Positions 10,020 through 21,389 of a DNA stretch of 64,000 nucleotides are shown here, in pieces. Below the pieces are notes generated by a model. That model had not been told where the DNA came from and searched no databases. It saw only the letters and a list, made by a program, of their open reading frames with translations. Within the stretch, counting starts at the first letter, position 1. The number at the start of each line of letters is the position of its first letter. This DNA is from Heterodera schachtii (Eukaryota; Nematoda; Chromadorea; Rhabditida; Heteroderidae): assembly GCA_023374025.1 (NCBI GenBank), contig SIJG01000018.1, positions 1,970,175-2,034,174 of the forward strand, read 5' to 3'. Both the position numbers and the translations under genes were made by a program.

Positions 10020-11600
10020 TTGTCTCAAAAATTTCTTTTTCCGTTAAAATTTTGTCCTTCACCAGCTCCATCAAATAGGAGTTTAAAATTAAAATTATTT
10101 ATATTTAAGTATTTAAATTTAATTATTTATATTTATGTTTCATTAGAAGATAAGTGCTGGTTCTATGCATCTATTAAGTTTTATAATTTCTAAACATTTT
10201 TAATTTATTTATTTCGCTCATTTTATATTTTGTCGCAAAATTTTTTATTCCATTAAACTTTTTATACTCATTAGTAAATGTGGATTTTAAATTTTTATAA
10301 TAGCACAAATAACTCAAAAAATTTTGCATTCCTAATAATTGTAATATAATTTAATTAATAATTTGTTTTAGATTGAAAATTTGTTGTTTTATTGAAATTT
10401 TTTTAGGCACTCTTAATTTATTTTTGTTTTCTATTTTTATTATTGTCAATCCAAGTATTATCACAATAATAAATTAAACTAATTAAAAAAGATTTTTGTA
10501 TTTGTCCTATGTGATTGATGACTTTAACGTGAAAATCAAAATATATTCATATAGTATGCGGAATTTACTGCCATAACCATTTTATTTGCTTTCAAATTTT
10601 TGTATTTTAATAAAGTATTCGTTTTATTTATTCTTATGAAAGTACAAATTATGTGCGCCATATTTGGTATTAATTTGAAAATTTTTACTCTAGCTACCTT
10701 GTTCGAAATCCATCATAATTGATATCGGGGTAAAATAGCCTTTTCTTGCATTATTTTTTTGCAACGAATAGGAAAAAGTTTGTTTTGATGATAATGATGC
10801 TTTTTTGATGACTATTATTCGTATTTATATGTACATTAAATATACATAGTTTTATTATTTTCTATTTTTATTGATATAGAAGAAAATCAAGGTATTTTAT
10901 ATTACTGTAAATTTACAATTTAAATAAATGTTGGAATGACTTGCATAGTAGATAATTTAATTTTTAAATATTTTTCAGAATTAAATTTTGAAGGATTTAT
11001 GTTTTTGGATCACATTAATTGTCTCAGGAGTAGTGACATCGACAAGGCTTATGAGTCCAGTCTATATGAATATTAACAAATTTATATGAAAATTATATTA
11101 AAATTTTGTTATTGATAAATGAAAATCTTGACGAGAATCGATGTTTTCCAAAGTTCACCGATTTTGGTGCACAAAATTCATTTGTGAAATTGCCAAAACC
11201 CAAGGTAATGTCGTAATTATCTGTGGTGGTCTTCACCTTTTATTAATTGTTTCACCTATTTTATATTTAATTTTTACATTATCTTTAACCCATTTTATAT
11301 TTCTTAATTCGCATTATTTTTTAATTTTACAGTAATTTTTTCTTACAATTCATTCTTATTGATAATTATTAATAATTTTTTTTAATATTTGAATACTGTG
11401 TGTTTCTTCATTTGATTATTATTTATTAAATTGGGTTTCTTCGCTCCATGGACTGAAAGAGACTTCTTCTTCTTTATTATTATTATTTAATATTTTTTAA
11501 GAGATAAAGTGATAAAATTGAATATTTAGTTTTTATTTAATTATTACCGTCTCCAACAAAACATTTTACCTAAAACCAAATCTTCTGCCTGCATTAGTTC
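10020..11600. other. AT-rich intergenic repeat DNA, no gene seen
   Basis: It holds continuations of the same dispersed unit that the LTR element interrupts: the GCTCCATCAAATAGGAG phrase near 10065 recurs near 23810, and the GAAGGATTTATGTTTTTGG phrase near 10990 recurs near 4060. The short open frames at 9999-10193 and 11141-11335 are low-complexity and unsupported. Confidence 0.5.
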
Positions 11601-11607
11601 GATGAAG

Positions 11608-11807
11608 TTGAAAATGCTGAATTTCTTATTCAGATAGTTGTTGTCCGAATCCGAATGACTTTAAATTTTGCAGAAAAATACCAAATGTTTTGAGTGTATG
11701 AAATTTTATGACATTTTGCAGCATATAGCCCTTATAGTAAGGTATTTTCTGCAAAAATTCGACTCTTCGCACAACTATGAACTGAATAAGAAATTCAGCA
11801 TTTTCAA
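11608..11807. repeat. 200-bp inverted repeat (long hairpin)
   Basis: The left arm starts TTGAAAATGCTGAATTTC and the right arm ends with its inverse (GAAATTCAGCATTTTCAA), with further pairing inward through the AAATTTTGCAGAAAAATACC stretch at 11666-11685. Loop about 11690-11735. No target duplication was seen, so it is either an old foldback element or a hairpin-forming transcript locus. Confidence 0.6.
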
Positions 11808-11814
11808 AATTTGT

Positions 11815-12250
11815 GATTTAAAAAAAAATAAAAATCAACTCCCTGATATAATATATCCATAAATAAATATTAAGTTTCGATCATTGCAAAACACGAAAAT
11901 AAATATTTTAATAGCAAATTTCTAAATAAATAAATTCGAGACAAACGAAACTTCTCAAAGGAATTATAAGTAAAGGAACAGAATGAAGGCTACAGTCAAT
12001 TGAGAGATATTAATTATTAATATTTATAGAGGCCTTTATTGACTTTAGCAAACAAAATAATCCTTTTTGACTAAATTGAATCGGATGTAAAAGAAAAAAT
12101 TGCTTTTAAATTATATCTAAATTATAAATATAAATTAAAGCTAAAAATTGATAAATAAGTACCTAAAGTAAATCAAGATATAATGTGTTAAAAGAAAAGG
12201 TGTATAAAATGGTTTTTTTCGCAACTGCTAGTGGTTTCTTTAATTATTAT
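11815..12250. other. AT-rich DNA, nothing recognised
   Basis: No open frame, motif array or inverted repeat of note was found. Confidence 0.5.
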
Positions 12251-12255
12251 TATTA

Positions 12256-12390
12256 GGGTCGAAGTTGTATGCACTAAAAATGTCAAATATACACTGAAAT
12301 ACGCACTAAAAACCTCCAAAATATACCATATACCTTAAAAAAAGAAAAATGCCCAAATATGCACTAATTATGCCTCAAAAAGGTTAGGGT
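12256..12390. repeat. TGCACTAAAAA-motif fragment with a hAT-like left end
   Basis: It begins TAGGGTCGAAG (fits YARNG) and is followed by repeats of TATGCACTAAAAA type. The same motif, inverse, appears at 31853-31925 and 45100-45210. No right end or target duplication was found. Confidence 0.4.
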
Positions 12391-12399
12391 CAAAAAACT

Positions 12400-14160
12400 T
12401 AAAATTTTTGAAATTTTACGACAATAATATTGTTAATTACTATATTTAACAATCATTTCCTTCTCAGCTACCAAAATTAACCAAAAGTCGAGACTTGAAA
12501 AAGAGATTTGTTTCTAAATTTTTCTGTGCATTTTCGAAAAAATAATTTCTTTTATAAATATTTGTTATTATATTTTTTTATTGGGGGTGTTTAAGTATTT
12601 TAATTTTTTTTTTCTTAATAATTCTTTTTTTACTTTAATTTTTTTAAACCAACATGATCAGTTTTATCTTTTTTATTAATAGAAATAAATTTGATTTATA
12701 AATAAAATTCTTTTTTTTTTATTAGAAATAATATTTTTTATTTTGTCATTCTATAGGCAGTTTCTTCGACAATATGTAGTTTATTTTTTTAAAATTCATT
12801 ATAAAATTCTTTTTTATGCATGTTATACAAAAATAATTTTGCTCGCTTAAGCTTCCGACTCTTTTTTATTTTATATCGAGTATTAGTTTTTTAAAGATTT
12901 TATTTGACAAATCCATTTTTTAATTTTATTATCATTTAATTTCGCAACTTTTTATAAAAATGTTTGTTATTTTTTAAAATATTCAAAAATAATTAACTCG
13001 AATTAATAAATATTCCCTTGTTTATAAACGAAATTTGAAAACAGCATTCGGTAGAGGATCAAATGGTCAAGAAAACGAACGGCGCTTTCTGTATAATATT
13101 TAGGAACAAAGATAAACCACTTGTAAATTTTGGCACTGTCTGCTGGGCCACCATTACACCAATTGGGCCAACCGAATTTTAAATCTGCAATTGAAAAACG
13201 AAAAGAGTGAATTTTCTTATTTTTCCTACCACTCTATCTATTTATAAAATGCACATAAAATATTTAAATGTTTTGAATAATATGCTTTATTATTTGGAAA
13301 TAATTGAGAAAACAAATCAGTTTGCATTCAATTATTCCTCCCCAATAATTTCATGACCTCTTCTATGTATTAGTCTCTTTTTATGATTTATTATTTGGAT
13401 TATGCCATTAGTTGGTATTTTTATAATTTTGTCAATAAGAATTATATGCCATTATTTTTAATATTTAAAAATAGTATTCTACAGCTAAACACAGAACTGC
13501 TTAATTGCTCACTCTTTATTCTTTTTAGCTTTTTCATGACTTTATTATTATGTATATCTTAATATTTATTTATTTGATCCTATGTAATTCATAAATTTTT
13601 TATAAGTATATTTTTTCTTTTTTTATTGATTAAATTATCTGTGTTTTTAGTATTATTTTACATAAATGATTATTTTTCAATTTGAAAAATAAAAAAAATT
13701 TCAATTCTCTTTCCTTATTATTTTTGTGAAATATGCTATAAGTTAATTTGACTAAAAGTAATTTTTCTTTAAATATATTTTCAGAATTAAAGTTTGAAGT
13801 ATATATTTTGGATCACTTTAACTTGTCGCAAGAGTAAATGTGGCGAGGAGATCGTTGTTAGTGACAAGGCTTATAAGATCGATCTGATTAGTACTTATTT
13901 TTTAATATTTTTTTAATTTTATATTATTTCTTATTTTAAAATTTTTCCTATTTTTAGGCATATTGATACAATTGCATTTAAAGAGATTTTTACCAACAAT
14001 CTTATCTTTTAATTTTATAAATATATTATAATTTATCGTTTTTTCTTAGTTTTATACATATAATATTCATTCCAATGCCACAAAAACTCGTAAAAATAGC
14101 TATCCAACATTTGAATGTTCGAATTTATTTTATTTTTGTTTTTTTATATTTCACCAATAA
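12400..14160. other. AT-rich intergenic DNA, no gene seen
   Basis: A somewhat less AT-rich patch at about 13035-13190 has no recognisable reading frame. The rest matches dispersed repeat phrases (for example around 13785, the CAGAATTAAAG phrase also near 10975 and 41400). Confidence 0.5.
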
Positions 14161-14340
14161 TTACGCTGTTATATTCACTGAATTACATTGCAAAATAATA
14201 AATTTAAGCATGTTTTTAATTAAATAAAGAAATAATTCAAATATTTACTGAGTATAACCTTAATTTTGCCATATTTATGATTTTTAATTATTATTCTTTT
14301 CAATATTATTTTTACTTTCACTTCTTATAAATATAATTAA

Positions 14341-14882
14341 TAGGGCTTCGTTTTTTAGGCACAAAAAATCGCGAAATAGGCACCTAAAAATACAAACAAA
14401 ATTTTTTATTAACGCTTTGTAGATAACAAAACACGTAAAAACATAATCATTACAATTTATTTTGGTTAATATTTCAATTGTTTTAAAGTTTTTTCGAATG
14501 AGCACAATTTTTAAACCAAAAATTTTAATCAAAAAAAAAAAAAATTAAATTTTGGGGGTCACTTTTTGAGAAATTTTTTTTTTAATTCTTTGGGGGTGTA
14601 TTTTCTGAAGTTTTTTTAGGTCGCTTCTTAGGGGGTGTGTTTTTAATTTTAATTGCATTTTGTTTAGGATTTTTCCCAAAATGCTGAAAAAGGCGCCAAA
14701 AATGGCTAAATAGGCACAAAAATAGGCATTTAGGCATTAAGCACAAAAAGTCCAAAATAGGCAAAATAGGCATTATAAAAGTCATCATTGAGGCTTCAAA
14801 CCAAGTGGAAAACGCATTAGTGCTTGTTTGAGCGTATCAAGTGCGCAGAAATTTTATGCATTTGCCTAAAAACGAAACCCTA
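14341..14882. mobile_element. Non-autonomous hAT-like element, AATAGGCA family
   Basis: Termini are TAGGGCTTCGTTTTTTAGGC and the inverse of TAGGGTTTCGTTTTTAGGC, flanked by exact 8-bp duplications ATAATTAA (14333-14340, 14883-14890). The motif AATAGGCA/TAGGCAC is reiterated in direct orientation near both ends (14385-14400, 14705-14775). No GC hairpin core and no transposase. A right-truncated copy sits at the paralogous position 49930. Degraded inverse relatives lie at about 22971-23456 and 26835-26950, and a fragment at about 15835-15985. Confidence 0.85.
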
Positions 14883-17310
14883 ATAATTAATGATATCATT
14901 TATTTAGATTATAAAAAATTGGTTTTAAACTTCCTTTAAATTCATGTCCAGTTCACATGCCAGTACATGGCCTGTTTCCTGAAAGGCACCTTAATTAAGT
15001 TTTAGAATTTTTAAACATTTTATATAATTATTTCGCAATTTTTTTTGTTTAATGTATGAAAGCTTCTAAATTCAACCACTTTTTCTCGAAACCCACAGAT
15101 ATTTCAATATAAATTTTTTATTTTGCATATTTTATTAAATTTGTTTTAATTAGATTTATGCAAATATATTTTTCTGTCTACATATCATTTTTAGTCTTTA
15201 ATATTTTAATAGTCTAATATTCACTACCTTTATTATTTTAAATAAAATTTTTAAAATAAAATTTCCATCTATACGAACACTATTTAGCAATTCAGATTAA
15301 TCAAGACATCACATTCGTTTTTTTGTTCTCTCAACATTGCGAGTTTTTGGGTTTTATTGATACTTAAAAATATAATTTCTACTATTTACATATACCTTCT
15401 AATTTTCTAAGATTTTTTAAATACCACCGCCTTTTCAAACCATAAATCACCTTACTTGATAAAAACAATATTTTTTTAATTAAAATTATGATAAAAATAA
15501 TAGTCTTTTTCAATTTTCAATATTTCCACATTTTTCTATTATTTAAAAATATAAAAAATAAGTAATTTTTGTTTATATCCAAAATTTGCAACATTACTTT
15601 GTGATAACCATTGTGAAATTTAATGAATTTTTTTTTATTTATAAAATTTTCATCTATATTAACACTATTTTGCAATGAATTCAAATTTTCTATATTTTTG
15701 ATGTGTATAGGTATAAATTAATAAATTTAAATAAAATAAAATTTTTTAAATTGGTTTTTCAAACATTAAAAAACCTAATTTTCTTTATTTTTAACTATAA
15801 AAAACTGTAAAACATTAAATAAAATTACAAAGGCACCAAAAAAAAAACGCACAAAACAGGCACATTATTAAAAATTGATAAGGACAATTTTTCAACCAAG
15901 AATTTTTATATAAAACTATATATTTTAGGGGATCATTTTTGGGAAATTTTTTTGGGCCTTTTTCTAAAATTCCCATCCCTAGTGATTAATTAAATCATTA
16001 ATTTTTTATATAAAATACTTTTTTGTTAAGTTTAATTTTTTGCACTATTCGGACTTCGTCCTAGCACAATAACTTATGAAGATTGTTGAAGAAATGGGAG
16101 AGAAGGAAATTGGTGGTGGAAAATAATTCTGCAGGAATAAATAATGTTTGTTTGTTTTATATTAATTAAATTTATTTTATTGTAAGAATTAGAATTTTAT
16201 TTTCTTATTTTAGAATCATTTCTTCAACAATTTGCTTTCTTTCTTATATTTATTAAAGTGCATTCAATTAATACCAGCTTTTGTTTAGATTTTTTTCTAT
16301 TTTAAAATATTTTACATTAGGTATTTTGCAAATAAATAAATGCTTTTATTTGCCTTGCTTTAAATTCGTTCGAAATTTTTATATTTATTCGTTTTTTATA
16401 TTTGTTTTTTAAATATTAATCATGACACTTATCAAGCTATCTTATGTAATACGCTCTGCTGGCTGTTTTTTTTTATAAACCTCGTGTCATCATCATGCGT
16501 AGCGCTTTATCCAAGAACATTGTTGAATAATTACATTCAGGCGAAATTAGCTTGATTTTCTCTTTTATTATTATTTTTGGCTTTTCTATTAGTGATTAGA
16601 AATAAACTTAATTATCGTAACTTTGTGAGCTTTCTGATAGTATTAAAAAAAATATTTAATTTTCAGTTGCTAATTTTGCTATTTTTCTGAGTTATTAAAA
16701 ATTATTTAATTCAATTATTTTAAGTTATTTTTACAAAAAAAAACAGGGTATCTTTATAGTTTTAAAGTTATTAATTATTTTTATCATTTGATTTATGAAA
16801 TCATCACTTATAAAAATAGTGAATACCAAATGGAAAAATGTTAATTCCATAGAAATTTGACTGCAAATTTTTTTTTTTAATTTACTTATTTATAAGAAAT
16901 GATGTCTTATTATTGTGTTTATTTTATTTTATTATAATTTTGCTTAATCACTCTTGGCTCTCTGGGTAAAAAACTTTCCTCCAGGAATTTGCCATTGAGC
17001 TTTATGAATAATTTATATTTTTAACATTTTGAAAAATTGTGGAAATTAGATAAGTTTGACTTTTAGCATTATAAGTGTCAAATATCAAAATTAATGCCCA
17101 CGCCAAAGAAACTCGCATAAATACGAGTCCAACATTTGTCTATGAGAACGCTCTCTGTTGCATTTTTTTGAATGGGGTGTACCTTCAAAACAGGAAAGTA
17201 CCTTTGTCTTCAAAATATAAAATTTAGACTTTTTAGACAAAATTTTTAAGAAATAGTACTCAAATTTTCAATTTTATTTGGAGGGGTGGGGGCAATTTCA
17301 AAAAAGTTCC

Positions 17311-17318
17311 CCTTATTC
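17311..17318. repeat. 8-bp target site duplication (CCTTATTC), left
   Basis: Exact copy at 18015-18022. The empty paralogous site in block B reads CATTATTC at 52340-52347. Confidence 0.85.
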
Positions 17319-17586
17319 CAGAGATGTGATATCTGAGGATTTTTCCTCATTTTGTGGTCTTTTAAAGGGTCAAAGAGGATTTTTTTTGAACTGAGGATTT
17401 GCGGATTTTTGTGGTCTTTAGATAAAAAAGTGACAAAACGTCATGATTTTTTGAAAAACTAGGCATATTTGGCAAAATGTTGGAACTTTTTCTTCAAATC
17501 TAAAAATTTTTTCAAAAAATCCTCAGTCAAAAGCATTTTTTTGACAAAATTTGTTAACAAATAGCACTCAAAATTCCAAATTTTTT

Positions 17587-17613
17587 CCGACAGCGCCTTA
17601 TCGGCACTGCCGG
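17587..17613 (-). repeat. GC-rich hairpin core
   Basis: Plus strand: CCGACAGCGCC, TTATC, GGCACTGCCGG, followed by a C-rich tract. The flanks (TTTGTTAACA, and GGAAAACCGCGCC on the far side) match the cores at 37369 and 49303 in inverse orientation. Confidence 0.75.
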
Positions 17614-17818
17614 ACCCCCTCCCCCAATGTTTCCAAAAGTTTTTTGGAAAACCGCGCCACAAAAAGAGCAATTTAAAAGCAAAAAAATTTAAGAGATGTT
17701 AATTTATTAATAAAACAATATAAACCGAATTTTTTATTTTTATTTTTTTGGAGGTTTTAAATAAGATTAGTAGTAGATATTTACCAAAAATTACCAATTT
17801 TACGACCCAAATTGTGGT

Positions 17819-17842
17819 CCGGCGGCGTTGATAGGCGCCGTG
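17819..17842 (+). repeat. GC-rich hairpin core, degraded
   Basis: CCGGCGGCGTT, GATA, GGCGCCGTG. This is a second core in element 17319-18014, opposite in orientation to the first. Confidence 0.65.
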
Positions 17843-18069
17843 TTTGTTTTCAAACGGAAAATATGACATTTAATTGATTTTGTTTGCATTTTTTATGCTT
17901 TAAAAAATGAGGATTTTTCATTCCAAATGAGGATTTTTTAAGGTATTTTAGTGGCAAATGAGGATTTTTTACGGCTGAAATGAGGATTTTCAAAATTTTG
18001 AGATCACAGCTCTGCCTTATTCGCTGAGATTTTTAAAAAAATTTTCATTTAGGGGGGATTCCCTCTCTT

Positions 18070-18083
18070 CCCCCCCCCCCCCC
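18070..18083. repeat. C14 homopolymer
   Basis: The paralogous tract in block B, 52401-52424, is C24. Confidence 0.85.
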
Positions 18084-18101
18084 TAGATACATACGCCCTT
18101 G

Positions 18102-18109
18102 GTTAGGAT
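18102..18109. repeat. 8-bp target site duplication (GTTAGGAT), left
   Basis: Exact copy at 18328-18335. The empty site in block B at 52439-52446 reads GTTAGGGT. Confidence 0.88.
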
Positions 18110-18327
18110 TAGAGATCGGACAAGAGGATCGGTCGGTCGGTTTCGGTTAAAAACCGAAAAAAACCGAAACCGAAAAAACCGAAAAACAAAAAATTCTCGG
18201 TAGGTCGGTTTCGGTTTAAAAACCGAAAAAACCGAAAAACTCAAAAATTTCTCGGTCGGTTTTTTTCGGTCAAAAACCGAAACCGAAAACCGGAAAAAAC
18301 CGAAAAAACCGACCGGTCCGATCTCTA
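18110..18327. mobile_element. Non-autonomous hAT-like element, TCGGTTTT family, short form (218 bp)
   Basis: Both ends are TAGAGATCGGAC-type inverted repeats, flanked by exact duplications GTTAGGAT. The whole interior is TCGGTTTT/AACCGAAA repeat, with no hairpin core. The block B paralogue at 52439-52446 keeps the unoccupied target with one copy of the 8-mer, which directly shows insertion (or precise loss). It is the deletion-type relative of 1577-2812. Confidence 0.9.
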
Positions 18328-18839
18328 GTTAGGATGCATGCTCCAGTAATCTTATAAATATTATCAAATGGTATTAAGCTTTCCATTAAATTGAATTTTT
18401 AAAATTTGATTTTCTTATATATTAAAAATAAAATTAAAATTTTATTGCTCAACAGGATTCTTATTTCTAAACAATTCCTGAATTTCTTTATATTGATTGA
18501 AATCAATTAACTTAAAAAATCATTAATTAATTCGAATGCAAAATTGTCAAAATAATTTGGAAAAAATAACAGCAATATTTTTAAAATAAAGAGAAAATTT
18601 GAACAAATAGGCAAACGAAGAATGGAAGATGAGCCAACAAAATTTGAAGTGATCAAAAAAAAACCGAAATTTTTATTTGTGTTCTTAATTTTTTGGGGAT
18701 TTTAATAGATGTGCAAAAATTTTTTATAGCAAATATTTGTTTTATAATTCATTTTAAAGCTAGTATATTTTTAAGAGCTCGCTTTATTTTTTATTCTTAA
18801 TCTCGACTAAATATTTTTCGTATTTTAATTTCACTCATT

Positions 18840-19207
18840 TCTTTTTTGAAACTCAATGAAATTTTTTGAAATTTTAATGTTTAATAGATTATACAGAGGA
18901 TTGCCCGAATTACTTTTGACTTTGTGGCGGGTGGTAATATGTTTACGACCACTTTTTGAATTTCAAATTTGAGAGATTATATAATTCATGCTAACATAAC
19001 TTTTGATGCTGATCAAAAAAGTCTTTTACACCAGGTGATCGGAACGCCCCAAAAAACACTGAAAATCGGAAAATTTTTCGAAAAAAATTTCCAGGGAGTT
19101 GTGAAATTTGTTTTTAGAAAATTTGGGTAAGCCCATTGGAAAGAGCACAAAATTCTCTCCCGGTTTGCTTTTTGTATGATGTGTCTACGACTTAAACCCG
19201 CTGAGGT
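18840..19207. repeat. Repeat shared with the 34.1-35.0 kb element
   Basis: The stretch 18985-19200 (GCTGATCAAAAAAGTCT, then an ACACTGAAAATC phrase, then AAAGAGCACAAAATTCTC) matches 34380-34590 in the interior of the 9-bp-duplication element. It is absent from block B, so it entered block A as part of an insertion or was lost from B. Confidence 0.6.
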
Positions 19208-19215
19208 ATGGGTAG

Positions 19216-20095
19216 GGTAGCGCGACATTTGCGCCGCGGACATTTGCGCCGCAGACACTTGCGCCGCGACACTTGCGCCGCCCAGCCAAATCGACATTTG
19301 CGCCGCAGACACTTGCGCCGTGACTTTTGCGCCGCTGACACTTGCGCCGCGACTTTTGCGCCGCAGACACTTGCGCCGCCCAGCCAAATCGACATTTGCG
19401 CCGCAGACACTTGCGCCGTGACTTTTGCGCCGCTGACACTTGCGCCGCGACTTTTGCGCCGCAGACACTTGCGCCGCCCAGCCAAATCGACATTTGCGCC
19501 GCAAAAAAAAAATTTTTTTTTTATTTGCAACAATTTATTAACGCTAATATTTGATAAAACCATAATAAAAGTTAGCAAATGGCTAATCACAAAGATAAAC
19601 GTTATTTTTTATTTAATTTTTTGACTTATTACTTGGAAAAAACTGGATGGGGGGAAAAGAATCTTTTTCTGAAGGTATTGTGCCATCTGAAGTTTTTACA
19701 AATAATTTTTTATTATTCACGAAATTTTTTTGACCCCTCTATTCCGTTATTTCTCCTTTGTTGATCAAATATCACAGAATCATGCTGATTCCATCGACTT
19801 GGGTGAACGTTTATCTTTGTGATTAGCCATTTGCTAACTTTTATTATGGTTTTATCAAATATTAGCGTTAATAAATTGTTGCAAATTAAAAAAAAATATT
19901 TTTTTTGCGGCGCAAATGTCGATTTGGCTGGGCGGCGCAAGTGTCTGCGGCGCAAAAGTCGCGGCGCAAGTGTCAGCGGCGCAAAAGTCACGGCGCAAGT
20001 GTCTGCGGCGCAAATGTCGATTTGGCTGGGCGGCGCAAGTGTCGCGGCGAAAGTGTCTGCGGCGCAAATGTCCGCGGCGCAAATGTCGGCGTTCC
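19216..20095. mobile_element. Foldback element built of CGGCGCAA repeats
   Basis: The element is flanked by 8-bp duplications ATGGGTAG (19208-19215, 20096-20103). The left arm is a GCGCCGCA array (19220-19505) and the right arm its inverse (19908-20090). Inside them comes about 85 bp of near-perfect inverted repeat (about 19520-19603 and 19806-19890), then an AT-rich loop with little else. Within the arrays a 98-bp unit repeats (CAGCCAAATCG at 19283, 19381, 19479; inverse at 19920 and 20018). The many open frames on both strands (Arg/Cys/Ala/Ser rich) arise because the repeat lacks stops; they are not genes. Confidence 0.8.
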
Positions 20096-20103
20096 ATGGG
20101 TAG

Positions 20104-20640
20104 ATCAATTTCGGTGTTGATCATCTCTACTGTATCCTTAAGAAATACAGTACTTTTTGTAGATAAAGAAATTGATTCAGTGCAAATTTTATTTTTATAT
20201 TAATTTTTATTAGTTGGAGTTACATACAAAATCCTCCGAATATGCACCAAAATAAGTAAATAAATTTTTTTTATTAAGCTTTTTTAAACAAAAAAAGATA
20301 TACATATAAAGAGTGTAATAACATAAAATGCCATAAAAAATTAAATTACTTATTTAAACTATTTTCCAAATGAGTTGTATTTTATTTTATAATTTATTTC
20401 TTTGTAAAAAACGGAACTGTTTTCGATATTTTCTTTTATACCGATTCATTGCTGACCTAAATAAAGTACAGCTAATTAAATCATTTTTTCATTTAAATAT
20501 TTTCGGTTGAAAAAATTAAAAATTTTTTTTAATTGGATTTAGGAAATGTAGGTTCTATGCAATATATAATTCGATTCTCGTTTTATTAAATTAAAAATGT
20601 AAAATTCTTGTTTATGTAGCATAAAAAGATTGTTTTATAT
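20104..20640. other. AT-rich DNA absent from block B, nothing recognised
   Basis: This is the remaining right part of the block A-specific insertion. No coding signal was seen. Confidence 0.4.
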
Positions 20641-20905
20641 ACAAATGCTTTTATTGTACAGTATACGCTCTTTGTAAATCGATTGATTATATTTAATATA
20701 TAATTCACTTAAAATTAAATTGATTTTTTAATTTAATGTAAACATTTTAGTCTTAATGTTTTATAGAATATTTTATTAAGATAACTGATGCCATTATTTT
20801 TTATACCATAATCATTACGATTTTTGCTTTATATTTTATTTAAAATGTTTTTTCTAATCAAGATGAGATTCTTACTAAGGTTTTATATTTCTTTCCTTTA
20901 ATAAA

Positions 20906-21024
20906 TCAACATTCCTCGTCTTCCGTGAATTCGCCCTGACAATCAATTGCTTTAAGTTGGGAAATGTTTTTCATCGCCAATTGTTGATGGAGGATCTATA
21001 AAATCCAAATCTCCGACTTTGATT
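20906..21024 (-). pseudogene. Possible relic of a coding exon, unknown product
   Basis: This short GC-richer island reads on the minus strand as a protein-like stretch (KVGDLDFIDPPST, then LKAIDCQGEFTEDEE near a stop). The paralogue at 53356-53475 keeps one continuous frame through both parts. Here one extra base, in a CAATTG/CAATG difference, breaks the frame. I do not recognise the protein. A conserved non-coding element or chance frame is also possible. Confidence 0.3.
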
Positions 21025-21225
21025 AAAACTTATAATTTATTTATCTCAGCTTAAGGTTTCGAAATAATTTGCATTTTGCTCTTAGCCGCAAATTTTTAAT
21101 AGGTAATTAAATAATTAATTTTATTTTTATTAGTTAAATTTTTAATTATTTTTTATCATGAAAGTGGGAGTATTTTAGGTCATTAATAATACAAATTTAT
21201 TGTACTTTTTTTTCGTTTCCTTTAT

Positions 21226-21265
21226 ACGTCCCACGTCTTCTCCACGAAGAATATCTCCATTTTGT
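21226..21265 (-). pseudogene. Possible coding relic, unknown product
   Basis: On the minus strand it reads NGDILRGEDVGRIK, and the paralogue at 53669-53714 gives the same residues. It lies upstream (in minus-strand order) of the relic 20906-21024 and could be a neighbouring exon. Function unknown. Confidence 0.22.
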
Positions 21266-21389
21266 GACAATTTTTAATTAATTAATTAATTTTCTTAATT
21301 ATCTTTTTATTATATTTTTTATCTTCTTTTATTGTTCAAGTCGACTGATGCGAAATTTCTGGTTTTTAGTTTTTGATAAGCAACTTTTT

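Larger units (their letters stand above)
17319..18014. mobile_element. Non-autonomous hAT-like element, TGAGGATTTTT family
   Basis: The ends are CAGAGATGTGATATC and the inverse of CAGAGCTGTGATCTC, both fitting YARNG, with 8-bp duplications CCTTATTC (17311-17318, 18015-18022). TGAGGATTTTT is reiterated in the same orientation near the left end (17332-17405) and the right end (17908-17995). The interior has two GC hairpin cores in opposite orientations. There is no transposase frame; the 70-residue open frame at 17459-17671 reads through the core and is spurious. Confidence 0.87.

Noticed and set aside
10700..10720. tRNA-like B-box (GTTCGAAATCC) and similar sites near 55327
   Set aside because: No A-box, acceptor stem or cloverleaf could be formed around them.
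19216..20095. CRISPR-like or satellite array
   Set aside because: The units are inverted around a centre, vary in length, lack unique spacers of even size and are bounded by a target duplication, which fits a foldback transposon in a eukaryote.
19013..20203. Many long open frames on both strands, rich in Arg, Cys, Ala and Ser
   Set aside because: They occur in several frames and on both strands at once because the CGGCGCAA unit has no stop codons. Their peptides are pure repeat translation.
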